DNA of 64,000 bases from Actinospineispora spinosispora DSM 44797 (GCF_000429025.1 NZ_KE386835.1:485634-549633); one strand, 5' to 3'. Numbered from the stretch's first letter, positions 41,998 to 51,364 are shown. A program made the numbers and translations. The notes: a model not told the origin generated them from the letters alone.

Positions 41998-43383
41998 CTA
42001 CAGAACCTTCAGCTCCTCGGTCACCTCGGACACGGACTTCTTCGCGTCCCCGAACAGCATCGACGTCTTGTCGTCGTAGAACAACGGGTTGTCGATCCCG
42101 GCGAAGCCGGAGTTCATCGAACGCTTCAACACGATGACGTGCTTCGCCTCGTCGACGTTGAGGATCGGCATGCCGTGAATGGGCGACGAGGGGTCGTTGC
42201 GCGCCGCCGGGTTGGTGACGTCGTTGGCCCCGATGACCAGCGCCACGTCCGTGCGCACGAAGTCACCGTTGATGTCGTCCATCTCCTTGAGCTGGTCGTA
42301 CGGCACGTCGGCCTCGGCCAGCAGGACGTTCATGTGACCGGGCATGCGGCCCGCGACCGGGTGGATCGCGTAGCGCACCTCGACGCCCTTGGCCTCGAGC
42401 AGCTTCGCCATCTCCTTGACCGCGTGCTGTGCCTGTGCGACGGCCATGCCGTAGCCGGGCACCACGACGACCAGGTCGGCGTAGGCCATCTGGATCGCGG
42501 CGTCCGCGGCGCTGGTCGACTTGACGGTGCGGTCGCCGTCGTCGCCACCACCCACGGCCGTGCCGCTGCCACCGAAGCCACCCGCGATGATCGACGGGAT
42601 GGACCGGTTCATGGCCTTGGCCATCTGGTCGGTCAGAATCGAACCGGACGCACCGACGATCATGCCGGCGACGATCATCGCGGTGTTGCCGAGCGCCAGA
42701 CCGGCAGCCGCGGCCGACAGCCCGGTGAACGCGTTGAGCAGCGAGATCACGACCGGCATGTCGGCGCCACCGATGGGCAGCACGACGGTGAGACCGAGGA
42801 TCGCGGCGATCACCAGGATGCCGACGATCAGCAGCTCCGAGGTGCCGCCCATTCCGACGACCACCGCGAGCACGATCGCCACGATCAGCAGCAGGCCGTT
42901 CAGGACGACCTGCGCCCGGCCCAGCCCGATCGGTTTGCCGGGAATGATCTCCTGCAGCTTGCCGAACGCGACGAGCGAACCCCAGAACGACACCGAACCG
43001 ACGATCACCGAGAACAGCGACGCCACGATGAAGTAGCCGGGGTGCGTCGAGTAGCCGGGGTCGTTGCGGAACTCCACCCAGGCGATCAGCGCGACGGCGC
43101 CACCACCGACACCGTTGAACAGTGCCACCATCTGCGGCATCGCGGTCATCTTGACCTGCCGCGCGGACGGGACACCCAGCAGCGTTCCGATGACGATGCC
43201 GATCACGATCAGCACCCAGTTCGACATGCCGGGCACGAGCAGCGTCGCGACGAGCGCGATGCCCATACCGACGGCGGCGATCTGGTTGCCGCGCACCGCC
43301 GTCTTCGGGCCGGTCAGACCCATCAGGCCGTAGATGAACATGCCGAACGCGACGATGTAGAGGACGGTCACCAAGGTATTCAT
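41998..43383 (-). CDS. pntB: NAD(P) transhydrogenase subunit beta
   Basis: 461 residues. About nine membrane helices (1-270) carry the proton path. A C-terminal NADP-binding domain (about 290-461) follows, with VVVPGYGMAVAQAQH and IGANDVTNPAARNDP. With PntA it transfers hydride from NADH to NADP+ driven by the proton gradient, the main route to NADPH in many cells. It overlaps pntAb by four bases and is the last gene of the pnt operon. Confidence 0.96.
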   Translation of the reverse strand: MNTLVTVLYIVAFGMFIYGLMGLTGPKTAVRGNQIAAVGMGIALVATLLVPGMSNWVLIVIGIVIGTLLGVPSARQVKMTAMPQMVALFNGVGGGAVALIAWVEFRNDPGYSTHPGYFIVASLFSVIVGSVSFWGSLVAFGKLQEIIPGKPIGLGRAQVVLNGLLLIVAIVLAVVVGMGGTSELLIVGILVIAAILGLTVVLPIGGADMPVVISLLNAFTGLSAAAAGLALGNTAMIVAGMIVGASGSILTDQMAKAMNRSIPSIIAGGFGGSGTAVGGGDDGDRTVKSTSAADAAIQMAYADLVVVVPGYGMAVAQAQHAVKEMAKLLEAKGVEVRYAIHPVAGRMPGHMNVLLAEADVPYDQLKEMDDINGDFVRTDVALVIGANDVTNPAARNDPSSPIHGMPILNVDEAKHVIVLKRSMNSGFAGIDNPLFYDDKTSMLFGDAKKSVSEVTEELKVL

Positions 43384-43697
43384 GACTGGTCCTTCTTCGC
43401 GCTGGTCGGGCCGCCCTTGAACATGCCCAACATCCGGTCGGTCACCAGGAACCCGCCCACCACGTTGATCGTCCCGAAGATGATGGCGATGACCAGCAGG
43501 ATCTTCGAGAACACGTTCAGTTCAGGACCGCTCAGGCCCAGCACCACGACACCACCGAGCAGCACGATGCCGTGGATGGCGTTGGTGCCCGACATCAGCG
43601 GCGTGTGCAGTGTGTTCGGCACCTTGGAGATCACCGAGAAGCCGACGAAGCCGGCCAGCACGAGGATCGCAAGGTTTGCGAGCAGACTCGACTCCAT
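43380..43697 (-). CDS. pntAb: NAD(P) transhydrogenase subunit alpha 2 (membrane part)
   Basis: 105 residues with three or four membrane helices (about 8-28, 38-58, 62-85), corresponding to the C-terminal membrane part of the larger PntA of E. coli. The split into PntAa and PntAb is common in actinobacteria. It overlaps pntAa by one base and pntB by four. Confidence 0.94.
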   Translation of the reverse strand: MESSLLANLAILVLAGFVGFSVISKVPNTLHTPLMSGTNAIHGIVLLGGVVVLGLSGPELNVFSKILLVIAIIFGTINVVGGFLVTDRMLGMFKGGPTSAKKDQS

Positions 43698-44860
43698 CAG
43701 TTCCCGCCCTCACTGGCTGTCTCGGTCTCACCGGGCTTGCCTGCCACGCGTGACTTGGCCAGCACCTCGTCGGAGTAGTCCGGCGCGAGCCGGCCCTCGT
43801 CATCGATCATCAACTCCAGCAGCGCCGCGATATTCCGCGAGTACAGCTCGCTGGCGTGCTCCGGCATCGTGGCCGGGAGGTTGAGCGGCGAGGCGATGGT
43901 GACGTCGTGCTTGACGACGATCTCGCCAGGCTCGGTCAGCTCACAGTTGCCGCCGCTCTCACCGGCGAGGTCGACCACGACGCTGCCGGCCTTCATGCCC
44001 TCGACGGCGGCCGCGGTGACGAGCGTCGGGGCCTTGCGCCCCGGCACCAGCGCGGTGGTGATCACCACGTCGAACCCGGTGATCGCCTCCTCGAGCCGCT
44101 TCTGCTGCTCGGCGCGCTCGGACTCGGTCAGCTCGCGGGCGTAGCCACCCTCGCCTGCCGCCTCGATGCCCAGGTCGAGCCACTGCGCACCGAGTGAGCG
44201 GACCTGGTCCGCCACGTCCGGCCGCACGTCGTACCCGGTCGTCCTGGCCCCGAGCCGCTTCGCCGTGGCGAGTGCCTGCAGGCCCGCGACGCCGACGCCG
44301 AGCACCAGCACGGTCGCCGGTTTCACTGTTCCCGCCGCTGTGGTGAGCATCGGAAAGAACCGGGTCGACTGGTCGGCCGCGAGGAGCACCGACTTGTACC
44401 CGGCCACGTTCGCCTGCGAGGACAGGGCGTCCATCGACTGGGCGCGCGAGATCCTCGGGATCGACTCCACCGCGAACGCGGTGACGCCCGCCTCGTCCAA
44501 TTTGCGCACCGCTTCGGGATGCACGAGGGGTGAGAGGAATCCGATCAGCGTCGAGCCGCGCCCGAGCCTGCCGATCTCGTCGTCGGTCGGCGGGGCGACC
44601 TTGACGACTACGTCGGCACTCCACGGGTCACCGATCGACGCGCCGGCGTCGACGTAGAGCTGGTCCGGGATCAGTGCCGCGACACCTGCCTCGGACTCGA
44701 CCACAATGTCCAGCCCCTTGCTGATCAGCCGCTCGGCGACCTTGGGCACCATTGCCACCCGTCGCTCGCCTGCGCCCGATTCGCGGGGCACGCCTATCCG
44801 CGTACGGCGCTCGGCCGCCGCGTCACCAGTTGCTGTCACCCGGAGAGCATCGACGATCAC
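43697..44860 (-). CDS. pntAa: NAD(P) transhydrogenase subunit alpha 1 (NAD-binding)
   Basis: 387 residues, soluble, with alanine-dehydrogenase-like domains. The N-terminal part has RIGVPRESGAGERRVAMVP. The NAD-binding Rossmann part has VLGVGVAGLQALATAKRLGA, and RISRAQSMDALSSQANVAGY is the conserved transhydrogenase segment. It is the first gene of pntAa-pntAb-pntB, divergent from the TetR gene, with a shared promoter region of 120 bases. Confidence 0.95.
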   Translation of the reverse strand: MIVDALRVTATGDAAAERRTRIGVPRESGAGERRVAMVPKVAERLISKGLDIVVESEAGVAALIPDQLYVDAGASIGDPWSADVVVKVAPPTDDEIGRLGRGSTLIGFLSPLVHPEAVRKLDEAGVTAFAVESIPRISRAQSMDALSSQANVAGYKSVLLAADQSTRFFPMLTTAAGTVKPATVLVLGVGVAGLQALATAKRLGARTTGYDVRPDVADQVRSLGAQWLDLGIEAAGEGGYARELTESERAEQQKRLEEAITGFDVVITTALVPGRKAPTLVTAAAVEGMKAGSVVVDLAGESGGNCELTEPGEIVVKHDVTIASPLNLPATMPEHASELYSRNIAALLELMIDDEGRLAPDYSDEVLAKSRVAGKPGETETASEGGN

Positions 44861-44927
44861 CCGTCAGCAGTCCAGTCCGAGACAGTCTCAGGTGGCGGGA
44901 CTAACGCTATTGGGTGTCCAGAAAAGT

Positions 44928-44941
44928 ATGATGTTCATCAT
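44928..44941. promoter_or_regulatory. Candidate TetR operator
   Basis: ATGATG-TT-CATCAT is a perfect palindrome in the region between pntAa and tetR. The words GGTGTCCAG (44913) and ATCATCCAGA (44937) around it recur upstream of the hydrolase at 46204. Confidence 0.5.
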
Positions 44942-44980
44942 CCAGATCAGCGGTGGTCACAGGGTTCGGAGGCCGGAGCG

Positions 44981-45556
44981 GTGGGGCATTCGCAGGAGGA
45001 CAAGGCGGCGAGCCACGAGCGGATCGTGACGATCGCGGCGGCCCGGTTCCGCGAAGCCGGTACGGACAGCCCGGCGATCGGCGACCTGATGCGCGCGGCG
45101 GAGCTCACCCACGGCGGCTTCTACCGGCATTTCGGTTCCCGTGACGAGCTGGTCGACGAGGCGGTCGAGCTTGCGCTCCGCACCGGGGCAGGACGCATGG
45201 CCGACGCCGCCGAGAAGGGTGCGGCCGCCGGAGACGGGCTCGGCGCCCTCATCGACGGCTACCTCAGCGCGGGCCATCGCGACGAGCCGGCGAGCAGCTG
45301 CGCCGTCGCGACGCTGAGCGCCGACGTTGCGCGAGGTTCGGACCGCGCCAGGGCCGCCTACACGAACCAGGTCCGCGGTTACCTCGACATGATCGAGGCG
45401 TCGATCACCGAGCCGGACCCGGTCCGCCGCAGGCGTCGCGCGCTTCAGACGCTCAGCGCACTGGTCGGCGCTGTCCTGATGGCCAGGGCGGTGGACTCCG
45501 CCGTCCTGTCCGACGAGCTGTTGACCGAAGTCGCCGAAGCACTCCGCGAGGGCTGA
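44981..45556 (+). CDS. TetR/AcrR-family regulator
   Basis: 191 residues. An N-terminal TetR helix-turn-helix (about 10-58, RIVTIAAARFREAG, then AELTHGGFYRHFGSRDEL) is followed by a ligand-binding domain with a C-terminal TetR_C-like helix bundle. The start is a GTG with GGAG upstream. The ligand is unknown. It converges on the isochorismatase-fold gene (adjacent stops) and is divergent from pntAa. Repeated words in both promoter regions suggest it controls itself and the hydrolase. Confidence 0.85.
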   Translation: MGHSQEDKAASHERIVTIAAARFREAGTDSPAIGDLMRAAELTHGGFYRHFGSRDELVDEAVELALRTGAGRMADAAEKGAAAGDGLGALIDGYLSAGHRDEPASSCAVATLSADVARGSDRARAAYTNQVRGYLDMIEASITEPDPVRRRRRALQTLSALVGAVLMARAVDSAVLSDELLTEVAEALREG

Positions 45557-46204
45557 TCAGACCGGCAGCGACGCGAGCAGGTCGGCCGTCGTGACGATCC
45601 GGTGGGCGAACGTCGGGCCGTTGATCGTGTGGGCCGCGTGCATGGCCTCCGTGCTGAAGGCCGCTGTCGCGTCCGTGACCAGGGTGACGTGATAGCCGAG
45701 CTCCATGCCGAAGCGCGCGGTGGACTCGATGCAGGTGTTCGCGATCATCCCGACCAGGACCAGCTGCTCGATGCCGTGCTGCTTGAGCTGCGCATCGAGG
45801 TCGGTGTTGGCGAACGCGCTCTGCGACCAGTGCTGCGAGACCACCACATCCCCGGGCTGGGGCTGGAAGTCCGGGTGCCAGTCGCCGCCCCAGGTCCCCT
45901 CGGCGAACAGCTGCACGTGGTTCGTGACCAGCTGGCTGGGGTTCGAGTGCCGCCAGCCTTGGTAGTCACCCTCCTGCCAGCGACGGTGTGGGGTGAAGAA
46001 GACCGTGATCCCGGCTGCTCGTGCGGCGTCGACCGCGGCCTTGAGGTTGGCGAGCGTGCCGGCCTGCTCCGCGACTTCGGAGACCGCCGGCCAGAGCTTG
46101 CCGCCCTCACTCAGGAAGTCGTTGTAGGGGTCGATGAGGATCAGACCGGTTCGGTCGGCGGACCGCTCGACCTCGGGCGTCTTCGGGTACTCGATTCCGC
46201 TCAT
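45557..46204 (-). CDS. Isochorismatase-family cysteine hydrolase
   Basis: 215 residues. The fold is clear: Asp25 in LILIDPYNDF and nucleophile Cys158 in MIANTCIEST, with the cis-peptide VGM before it. The usual catalytic Lys is Gln124 (VVSQHWSQSAF), so the Asp-Lys-Cys triad is incomplete. This group contains hydrolases of isochorismate, nicotinamide and other amides; the substrate here is unknown. The ATG at 46204 follows AAAGAGG; the longer frame crosses the repeat upstream and is rejected. Confidence 0.82.
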   Translation of the reverse strand: MSGIEYPKTPEVERSADRTGLILIDPYNDFLSEGGKLWPAVSEVAEQAGTLANLKAAVDAARAAGITVFFTPHRRWQEGDYQGWRHSNPSQLVTNHVQLFAEGTWGGDWHPDFQPQPGDVVVSQHWSQSAFANTDLDAQLKQHGIEQLVLVGMIANTCIESTARFGMELGYHVTLVTDATAAFSTEAMHAAHTINGPTFAHRIVTTADLLASLPV

Positions 46205-46251
46205 TGCTGGACACCTCTTTTTCTGGATGATTAATGACACCTCGATAGTGA

Positions 46252-46269
46252 GGATGTCACATGTCATCC
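46252..46269. promoter_or_regulatory. Palindrome upstream of the isochorismatase-fold gene
   Basis: GGATGTCAC/ATGTCATCC matches as an inverted repeat at 7 of 9 positions, about 50 bases before the start. It is a possible TetR site, given the similar GATG/CATC half-sites before tetR. Confidence 0.4.
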
Positions 46270-46328
46270 AGATTGGGGAGCCTTCTTCGCAAGGGTGCGA
46301 TCGTCGTCCCCGCTGGCCATCAAGTGTC

Positions 46329-46439
46329 TTGGCGTGGGTGGGCGGCATCAACCCCCGGCTGGCGCCGGCCTCGCGCTCGTTCCTGGTGCAGCCTGTTCAG
46401 GGGCGAGGTTTCAGGGTTGACACCGCCCACCCACGCCAA
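46329..46439. repeat. 111-bp core with 26-bp terminal inverted repeats (copy B)
   Basis: The left arm (46329-46354) begins TTGGCGTGGGTGGGCGG and the right arm (46414-46439) ends CGCCCACCCACGCCAA; 24 of 26 positions are complementary. The two mismatches become G-U pairs in minus-strand RNA, which is the same element strand as in copy A. Confidence 0.85.
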
Positions 46440-46560
46440 GTGCAGGCCAGGATCGCGGGGATCGGAGGAGTCTGCGGCGCCAAGTGCGGCCACGGCTGCT
46501 GCGCGCCCCACCGCGTGCGGCGCGCGCCGGGAGGGGTTAGGTGACTTCGCAGAGCTTCAT

Positions 46561-46596
46561 GTCGCGTCGCAGACACTGCAGCGTCTGCGAGGCGAC
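46561..46596. repeat. TGCGAC-type palindrome inside copy B
   Basis: Two 18-base arms with two mismatches, centred on CTGCAG. It occupies the same place as 146-187 in copy A, with a different arm sequence but kept symmetry. Confidence 0.7.
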
Positions 46597-46658
46597 GTCA
46601 GGGTCTGCGAGGTGGGTCAGAAGGTCTGCGAAGTGGGCGCTCGGGCGAGGGACGAGCC

Positions 46659-47486
46659 CTACAGGACCGTGAGGATCCAGGGGCCGTCGTCGGTGATCGC
46701 CACCGTGTGTTCCCAGTGGACCGCCCGGCTGCCGTCGTCCGTGACGACGGTCCAGTCGTCGTCCAGGGTGCGGGTGCCCGCGCTGCCGGCGGTGAGCATC
46801 GGCTCGATCGCCAGTACACCGCCCGCGACCAGGCGGGGACCGCGTCCGGGTGCGCCGAGGTTGGGGAGGAACGGATCCATGTGCATCTCGTTGCCGATGC
46901 CGTGGCCGCCGTACTCGGCGACGATGCCGTACTGCACACCGTCGCGTTCAGCCGCGCCCTCGCTCGCCCGCTGGACGGCGTGCGAGATGTCGGTCAGGCG
47001 GCCTCCGGGCAGGGCGGCCGCGATTCCGGCGTCCATCGCGGCTCGGCAGGCGGCGGACAGCGCCAGGTCCGAGGCCGGGACGGTGCCGATGGCCAGTGTC
47101 ACGGCGGAGTCGCCGTGCCAGCCGTCGACGATCGCTCCGCAGTCGACCGAGATCAGGTCGCCGTCGGCGAGTACCTGATCGGCGGACGGGATGCCGTGCA
47201 CGATCTGGTCGTTGACCGAGGCGCAGATGCTCGCCGGGAAGCCGTGGTAGCCGAGGAACGAGGGCACTCCCCCGCCGTCCCGGATCGACTGCTCGGCGAT
47301 CTTGTCCAGGTCGAGCGTGCTCACGCCGGGCTTCGCCTGCTCGGCGACCGCCGCCAACGTGCGGGCCACCAGCTGGCCGGCGACGCGCATGGCATCCAGC
47401 TCGGTCTTGGTCTTGCGCTCGATCTGACGACCTCCGATACGCGCCAGGCCAGCCCTCAGGCCGGCCAGCGGTCCACCGCCACCCAT
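46659..47486 (-). CDS. map: Methionine aminopeptidase type I
   Basis: 275 residues. The five metal ligands are visible: Asp in ISVDCGAI, Asp in WHGDSAV, His in GGHGIG, Glu in AIEPML and Glu in HWEHTVA. It removes N-terminal Met from nascent proteins. The start at 47486 adds about 18 residues before the conserved IERKTKTELDAMR; a later start is possible. It follows adk after four bases. In most bacteria infA comes next, but here a 5-kb module intervenes. Confidence 0.94.
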   Translation of the reverse strand: MGGGGPLAGLRAGLARIGGRQIERKTKTELDAMRVAGQLVARTLAAVAEQAKPGVSTLDLDKIAEQSIRDGGGVPSFLGYHGFPASICASVNDQIVHGIPSADQVLADGDLISVDCGAIVDGWHGDSAVTLAIGTVPASDLALSAACRAAMDAGIAAALPGGRLTDISHAVQRASEGAAERDGVQYGIVAEYGGHGIGNEMHMDPFLPNLGAPGRGPRLVAGGVLAIEPMLTAGSAGTRTLDDDWTVVTDDGSRAVHWEHTVAITDDGPWILTVL

Positions 47487-47490
47487 TCGC

Positions 47491-48039
47491 TCAGCCCGCG
47501 TCCAGCTTGTTGAGCACGCGCTCGGTGATCTCCTCGACCTCGCCGACGGCGTCGATCGTCACGAGCACGTCGCTGTAGTGCTCCAGCAGCGGCGCGGTTT
47601 CCTCTTGGTAGACCTCCTGCCGGCGCCGGATCACCGCTTCGGTGTCGTCCGCGCGGCCCCGGCCGAGCAGGCGCTTGATCAGCTGCTCCTGCGGGACCTC
47701 CAGCGACACGACGGCGTCCAGCGAGGAGCCGGAGGCGTCGAGGATCGCGGCGAGAGAATCGGCCTGCGCGACCGTGCGGGGGAAGCCGTCGAGGATGAAG
47801 CCCTTCGCCGCGTCGTCCTCCGCCAGACGCTCGCGCACCATGCCGACGGTCACCTCGTCGGTGACCAGCTCACCGGCGTCCATGTACCGCTTGGCTTCGA
47901 GGCCGAGAGGTGTCTCCTGGCTGAGATTCGCCCGGAAGAGGTCGCCGGTGGAGATGTGCGGGACGTCGAGCCGCTCGGCGAGTCGTACCGCCTGCGTGCC
48001 TTTACCCGCGCCCGGAGGACCGACAAGAACGAGTCGCAC
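47491..48039 (-). CDS. adk: Adenylate kinase
   Basis: 182 residues, the short form with a small lid. P-loop GPPGAGKGT at 7-15, then DGFPRTVAQADSL and RADDTEAVIRRR. It balances AMP, ADP and ATP. The GTG at 48039 gives the family start VRLVLVG and has AAAGG upstream. It lies in the secY-adk-map order. Confidence 0.97.
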   Translation of the reverse strand: MRLVLVGPPGAGKGTQAVRLAERLDVPHISTGDLFRANLSQETPLGLEAKRYMDAGELVTDEVTVGMVRERLAEDDAAKGFILDGFPRTVAQADSLAAILDASGSSLDAVVSLEVPQEQLIKRLLGRGRADDTEAVIRRRQEVYQEETAPLLEHYSDVLVTIDAVGEVEEITERVLNKLDAG

Positions 48040-48123
48040 GGCGACACCGACCTTTCTACCTGATGTGGGACACAACGTGCACCGATGCCCGTGTGCCGCG
48101 CGAACCCGAGGTTGACGCGTTTC

Positions 48124-49434
<1,311 letters not shown>

Positions 49435-49602
49435 TCCTGGATCCTCCCGTGCAAGGGCGTCCGGCCGGATCAACCAAGGCCGTGGACACCGATGGAACCG
49501 ACATCCGGCACATGTCACCTGGACGCTGGAACCCCGAGGGTAACAGCACGTCAGATGCGGCCAGCGCGGGCGTTGCGGAAATATGTCGCGGTGGATAAAC
49601 GG

Positions 49603-49643
49603 CTATGGCCGCGACACCACAGAAACCGGTGTCGCGGCCATAG
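49603..49643 (-). terminator. Strong hairpin between rplO and secY
   Basis: CTATGGCCGCGACACC pairs perfectly with GGTGTCGCGGCCATAG (16 bp, 9-base loop), seven bases past the rplO stop. It looks like a terminator or attenuator. A secY promoter would then be needed within 49435-49600. Confidence 0.8.
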
Positions 49644-49649
49644 AACCGA

Positions 49650-50096
49650 TCAGAGCTGTACTGCGCTGCCGCCGGCGGCAGCGAGCTTCTCCTTGGCGGA
49701 GCCCGAGAAGGCGTGCGCGCTGACAGTCAGCTTCACACCGTCCAGGTCGCCGTTGCCGAGCACCTTCACCAGCTGGTTCTTGCGAACGGCGCCGGCCTCG
49801 ACGAGCTCGTCGGGGCCGATCGTGCCGCCCTTGGGGAACAGCGTGGCGAGGTCGCCGACGTTCACGACCTGGTACTCGACGCGGAAGCGGTTCTTGAAGC
49901 CCTTGAGCTTCGGCAGCCTCATGTGGATGGGCATCTGCCCACCCTCGAAGCCGACCGGCACGGTCTTACGTGCCTTGGTTCCCTTGGTGCCTCGGCCGGC
50001 AGTCTTGCCGCCCTTGCCACCTTCACCTCGGCCGACCCGGGTCTTGGCCGTCTTGGAGCCCGGCGCCGGGCGGAGGTGATGAATCTTGATGGTCAT
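49650..50096 (-). CDS. rplO: 50S ribosomal protein L15
   Basis: 148 residues, full length, with the Gly/Lys-rich N-terminus (GRGEGGKGGKTAGRGTKG), FEGGQMPIHMRLPKLKGFKN and the C-terminal globular part. It overlaps rpmD by four bases and is followed by a strong hairpin. Confidence 0.97.
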   Translation of the reverse strand: MTIKIHHLRPAPGSKTAKTRVGRGEGGKGGKTAGRGTKGTKARKTVPVGFEGGQMPIHMRLPKLKGFKNRFRVEYQVVNVGDLATLFPKGGTIGPDELVEAGAVRKNQLVKVLGNGDLDGVKLTVSAHAFSGSAKEKLAAAGGSAVQL

Positions 50097-50278
50097 TTGG
50101 AGTCGACCTCCTCCACCGTCACCAGGTGGCGAACGGTGGCAATCATGCCTCGAACCGAGGGCGAGTCGTCCCGCACCACGGTCTGGCGAATCTTGCGCAG
50201 ACCGAGGGTGTGCAGGGTGGCCCGCTGGTTCTGCTTACAACCGATGGTGCTGCGCACCTGGGTCACCTTGAGAGCCAT
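50093..50278 (-). CDS. rpmD: 50S ribosomal protein L30
   Basis: 61 residues: ALKVTQVRSTIGCKQNQRAT, LHTLGLRKIRQTVVRDDSP and VRGMIATVRHLV. Two adjacent ATG codons (50281 and 50278) are possible; the second gives the family length and better spacing from GGTAGG. It overlaps both rpsE and rplO. Confidence 0.95.
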   Translation of the reverse strand: MALKVTQVRSTIGCKQNQRATLHTLGLRKIRQTVVRDDSPSVRGMIATVRHLVTVEEVDSK

Positions 50279-50925
50279 CATGCACCTACCGCACTGGCAG
50301 CCGCGCGAGCGCGCAGCATCGCGGCCGGGGCCACGTCCTCCAGCGGCAGACCGCGGCGGGCGGCCACCTCCTCGGGACGCTGGATGCTCTTCAGCGCCGC
50401 CACCGTGGCGTGAACCACGTTGATGGCGTTGTCGCTGCCGAGCGACTTCGACAGGATGTCGTGGATGCCCGCGCACTCCAGCACGGCGCGCACCGGACCA
50501 CCGGCGATGACACCGGTACCGGGGCTGGCCGGGATGAGCAGGACGACGCCGGCAGCGGCCTCACCCTGAACGCGGTGCACGATCGTGCCGCCGATGCGGG
50601 GCACGCGGAAGAGGTTCTTCTTGGCCTCTTCGACACCCTTGGCGATCGCCGCCGGAACTTCCTTCGCCTTGCCGTAGCCGACGCCGACCATTCCGTCGCC
50701 GTCACCCACGATCATCAGCGCGGTGAAGCTGAAGCGCCGACCACCCTGAACGACCTTGGCCACCCGGTTGATGGTGACGAGCCGCTCGAGGAACTGGGAC
50801 TTCTCCTGGGCCGCTCCGCCACGGCCCCCGTCCCGACGGTCCCGACGGTCGTTGCGGTCGTTGCTGTTGCTTCCGCCGCCACTGCTCCCGCCCTGGCCGC
50901 CGTCACGCCGTGTGCGTCCGGGCAT
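50278..50925 (-). CDS. rpsE: 30S ribosomal protein S5
   Basis: 215 residues. A Gly/Asn/Arg-rich N-terminal extension (about 1-40) precedes the double-stranded RNA-binding domain (QFLERLVTINRVAKVVQGGR) and the C-terminal domain (VRAVLECAGIHDILSKSLGS). The ATG at 50925 is the family start. S5 is the classic spectinomycin-resistance site; the region looks wild type. Confidence 0.97.
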   Translation of the reverse strand: MPGRTRRDGGQGGSSGGGSNSNDRNDRRDRRDGGRGGAAQEKSQFLERLVTINRVAKVVQGGRRFSFTALMIVGDGDGMVGVGYGKAKEVPAAIAKGVEEAKKNLFRVPRIGGTIVHRVQGEAAAGVVLLIPASPGTGVIAGGPVRAVLECAGIHDILSKSLGSDNAINVVHATVAALKSIQRPEEVAARRGLPLEDVAPAAMLRARAAASAVGA

Positions 50926-50959
50926 CAGGCGTTCCCTTCTGTCTTGTTGATTACAGTCA

Positions 50960-51364
50960 TCAGAACTCCAGCCCGCCTTCGCGAGCGGCGTCCGCGAGCG
51001 CGGCGATCCGGCCGTGGTAGTCGTAGCCACCCCGGTCGAACACCACCGCGGTGACGCCGGCCGACTTGGCGCGGGAGGCGATCAGCTCGCCCACCTTGCT
51101 CGCGCGGGCCTTCTTGTCGCCGTCCAGCCCACGCACGTCGGCCTCCATGGTGGAAGCGGACGCGAGCGTGTGGCCGGCGCGGTCGTCGATGAGCTGCGCG
51201 ACCATGTGGCGCGCGCTCCGGTTGACCACCAGACGGGGACGTTCCGGCGTTCCGGTGATCTTCTTGCGCAGTCGGGCGTGACGGCGGGCGCGAGCCTGCC
51301 GACGCGTCGCGGAAACCCGCGAACCGAGCCGACGCGCGGTGCTGGTGGAATCACTGGTTGCCAT
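50960..51364 (-). CDS. rplR: 50S ribosomal protein L18
   Basis: 134 residues, with RLRKKITGTPERPRLVV, the Ser/Thr- and Arg-rich N-terminus and the C-terminal FDRGGYDYHGRIAALADAAR that binds 5S rRNA. It is adjacent to rplF with no gap. Confidence 0.97.
   Translation of the reverse strand: MATSDSTSTARRLGSRVSATRRQARARRHARLRKKITGTPERPRLVVNRSARHMVAQLIDDRAGHTLASASTMEADVRGLDGDKKARASKVGELIASRAKSAGVTAVVFDRGGYDYHGRIAALADAAREGGLEF

Larger units (their letters stand above)
46302..46637 (+). repeat. Composite intergenic repeat, copy B
   Basis: Homologous to the reverse complement of 90-413 across almost its whole length. It fills most of the 454-base gap between the isochorismatase-fold gene and map, and no gene is seen in it. 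The TCTGCGA word occurs several times near its right end (around 46590-46635), a clustering shared with copy A. Confidence 0.8.
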
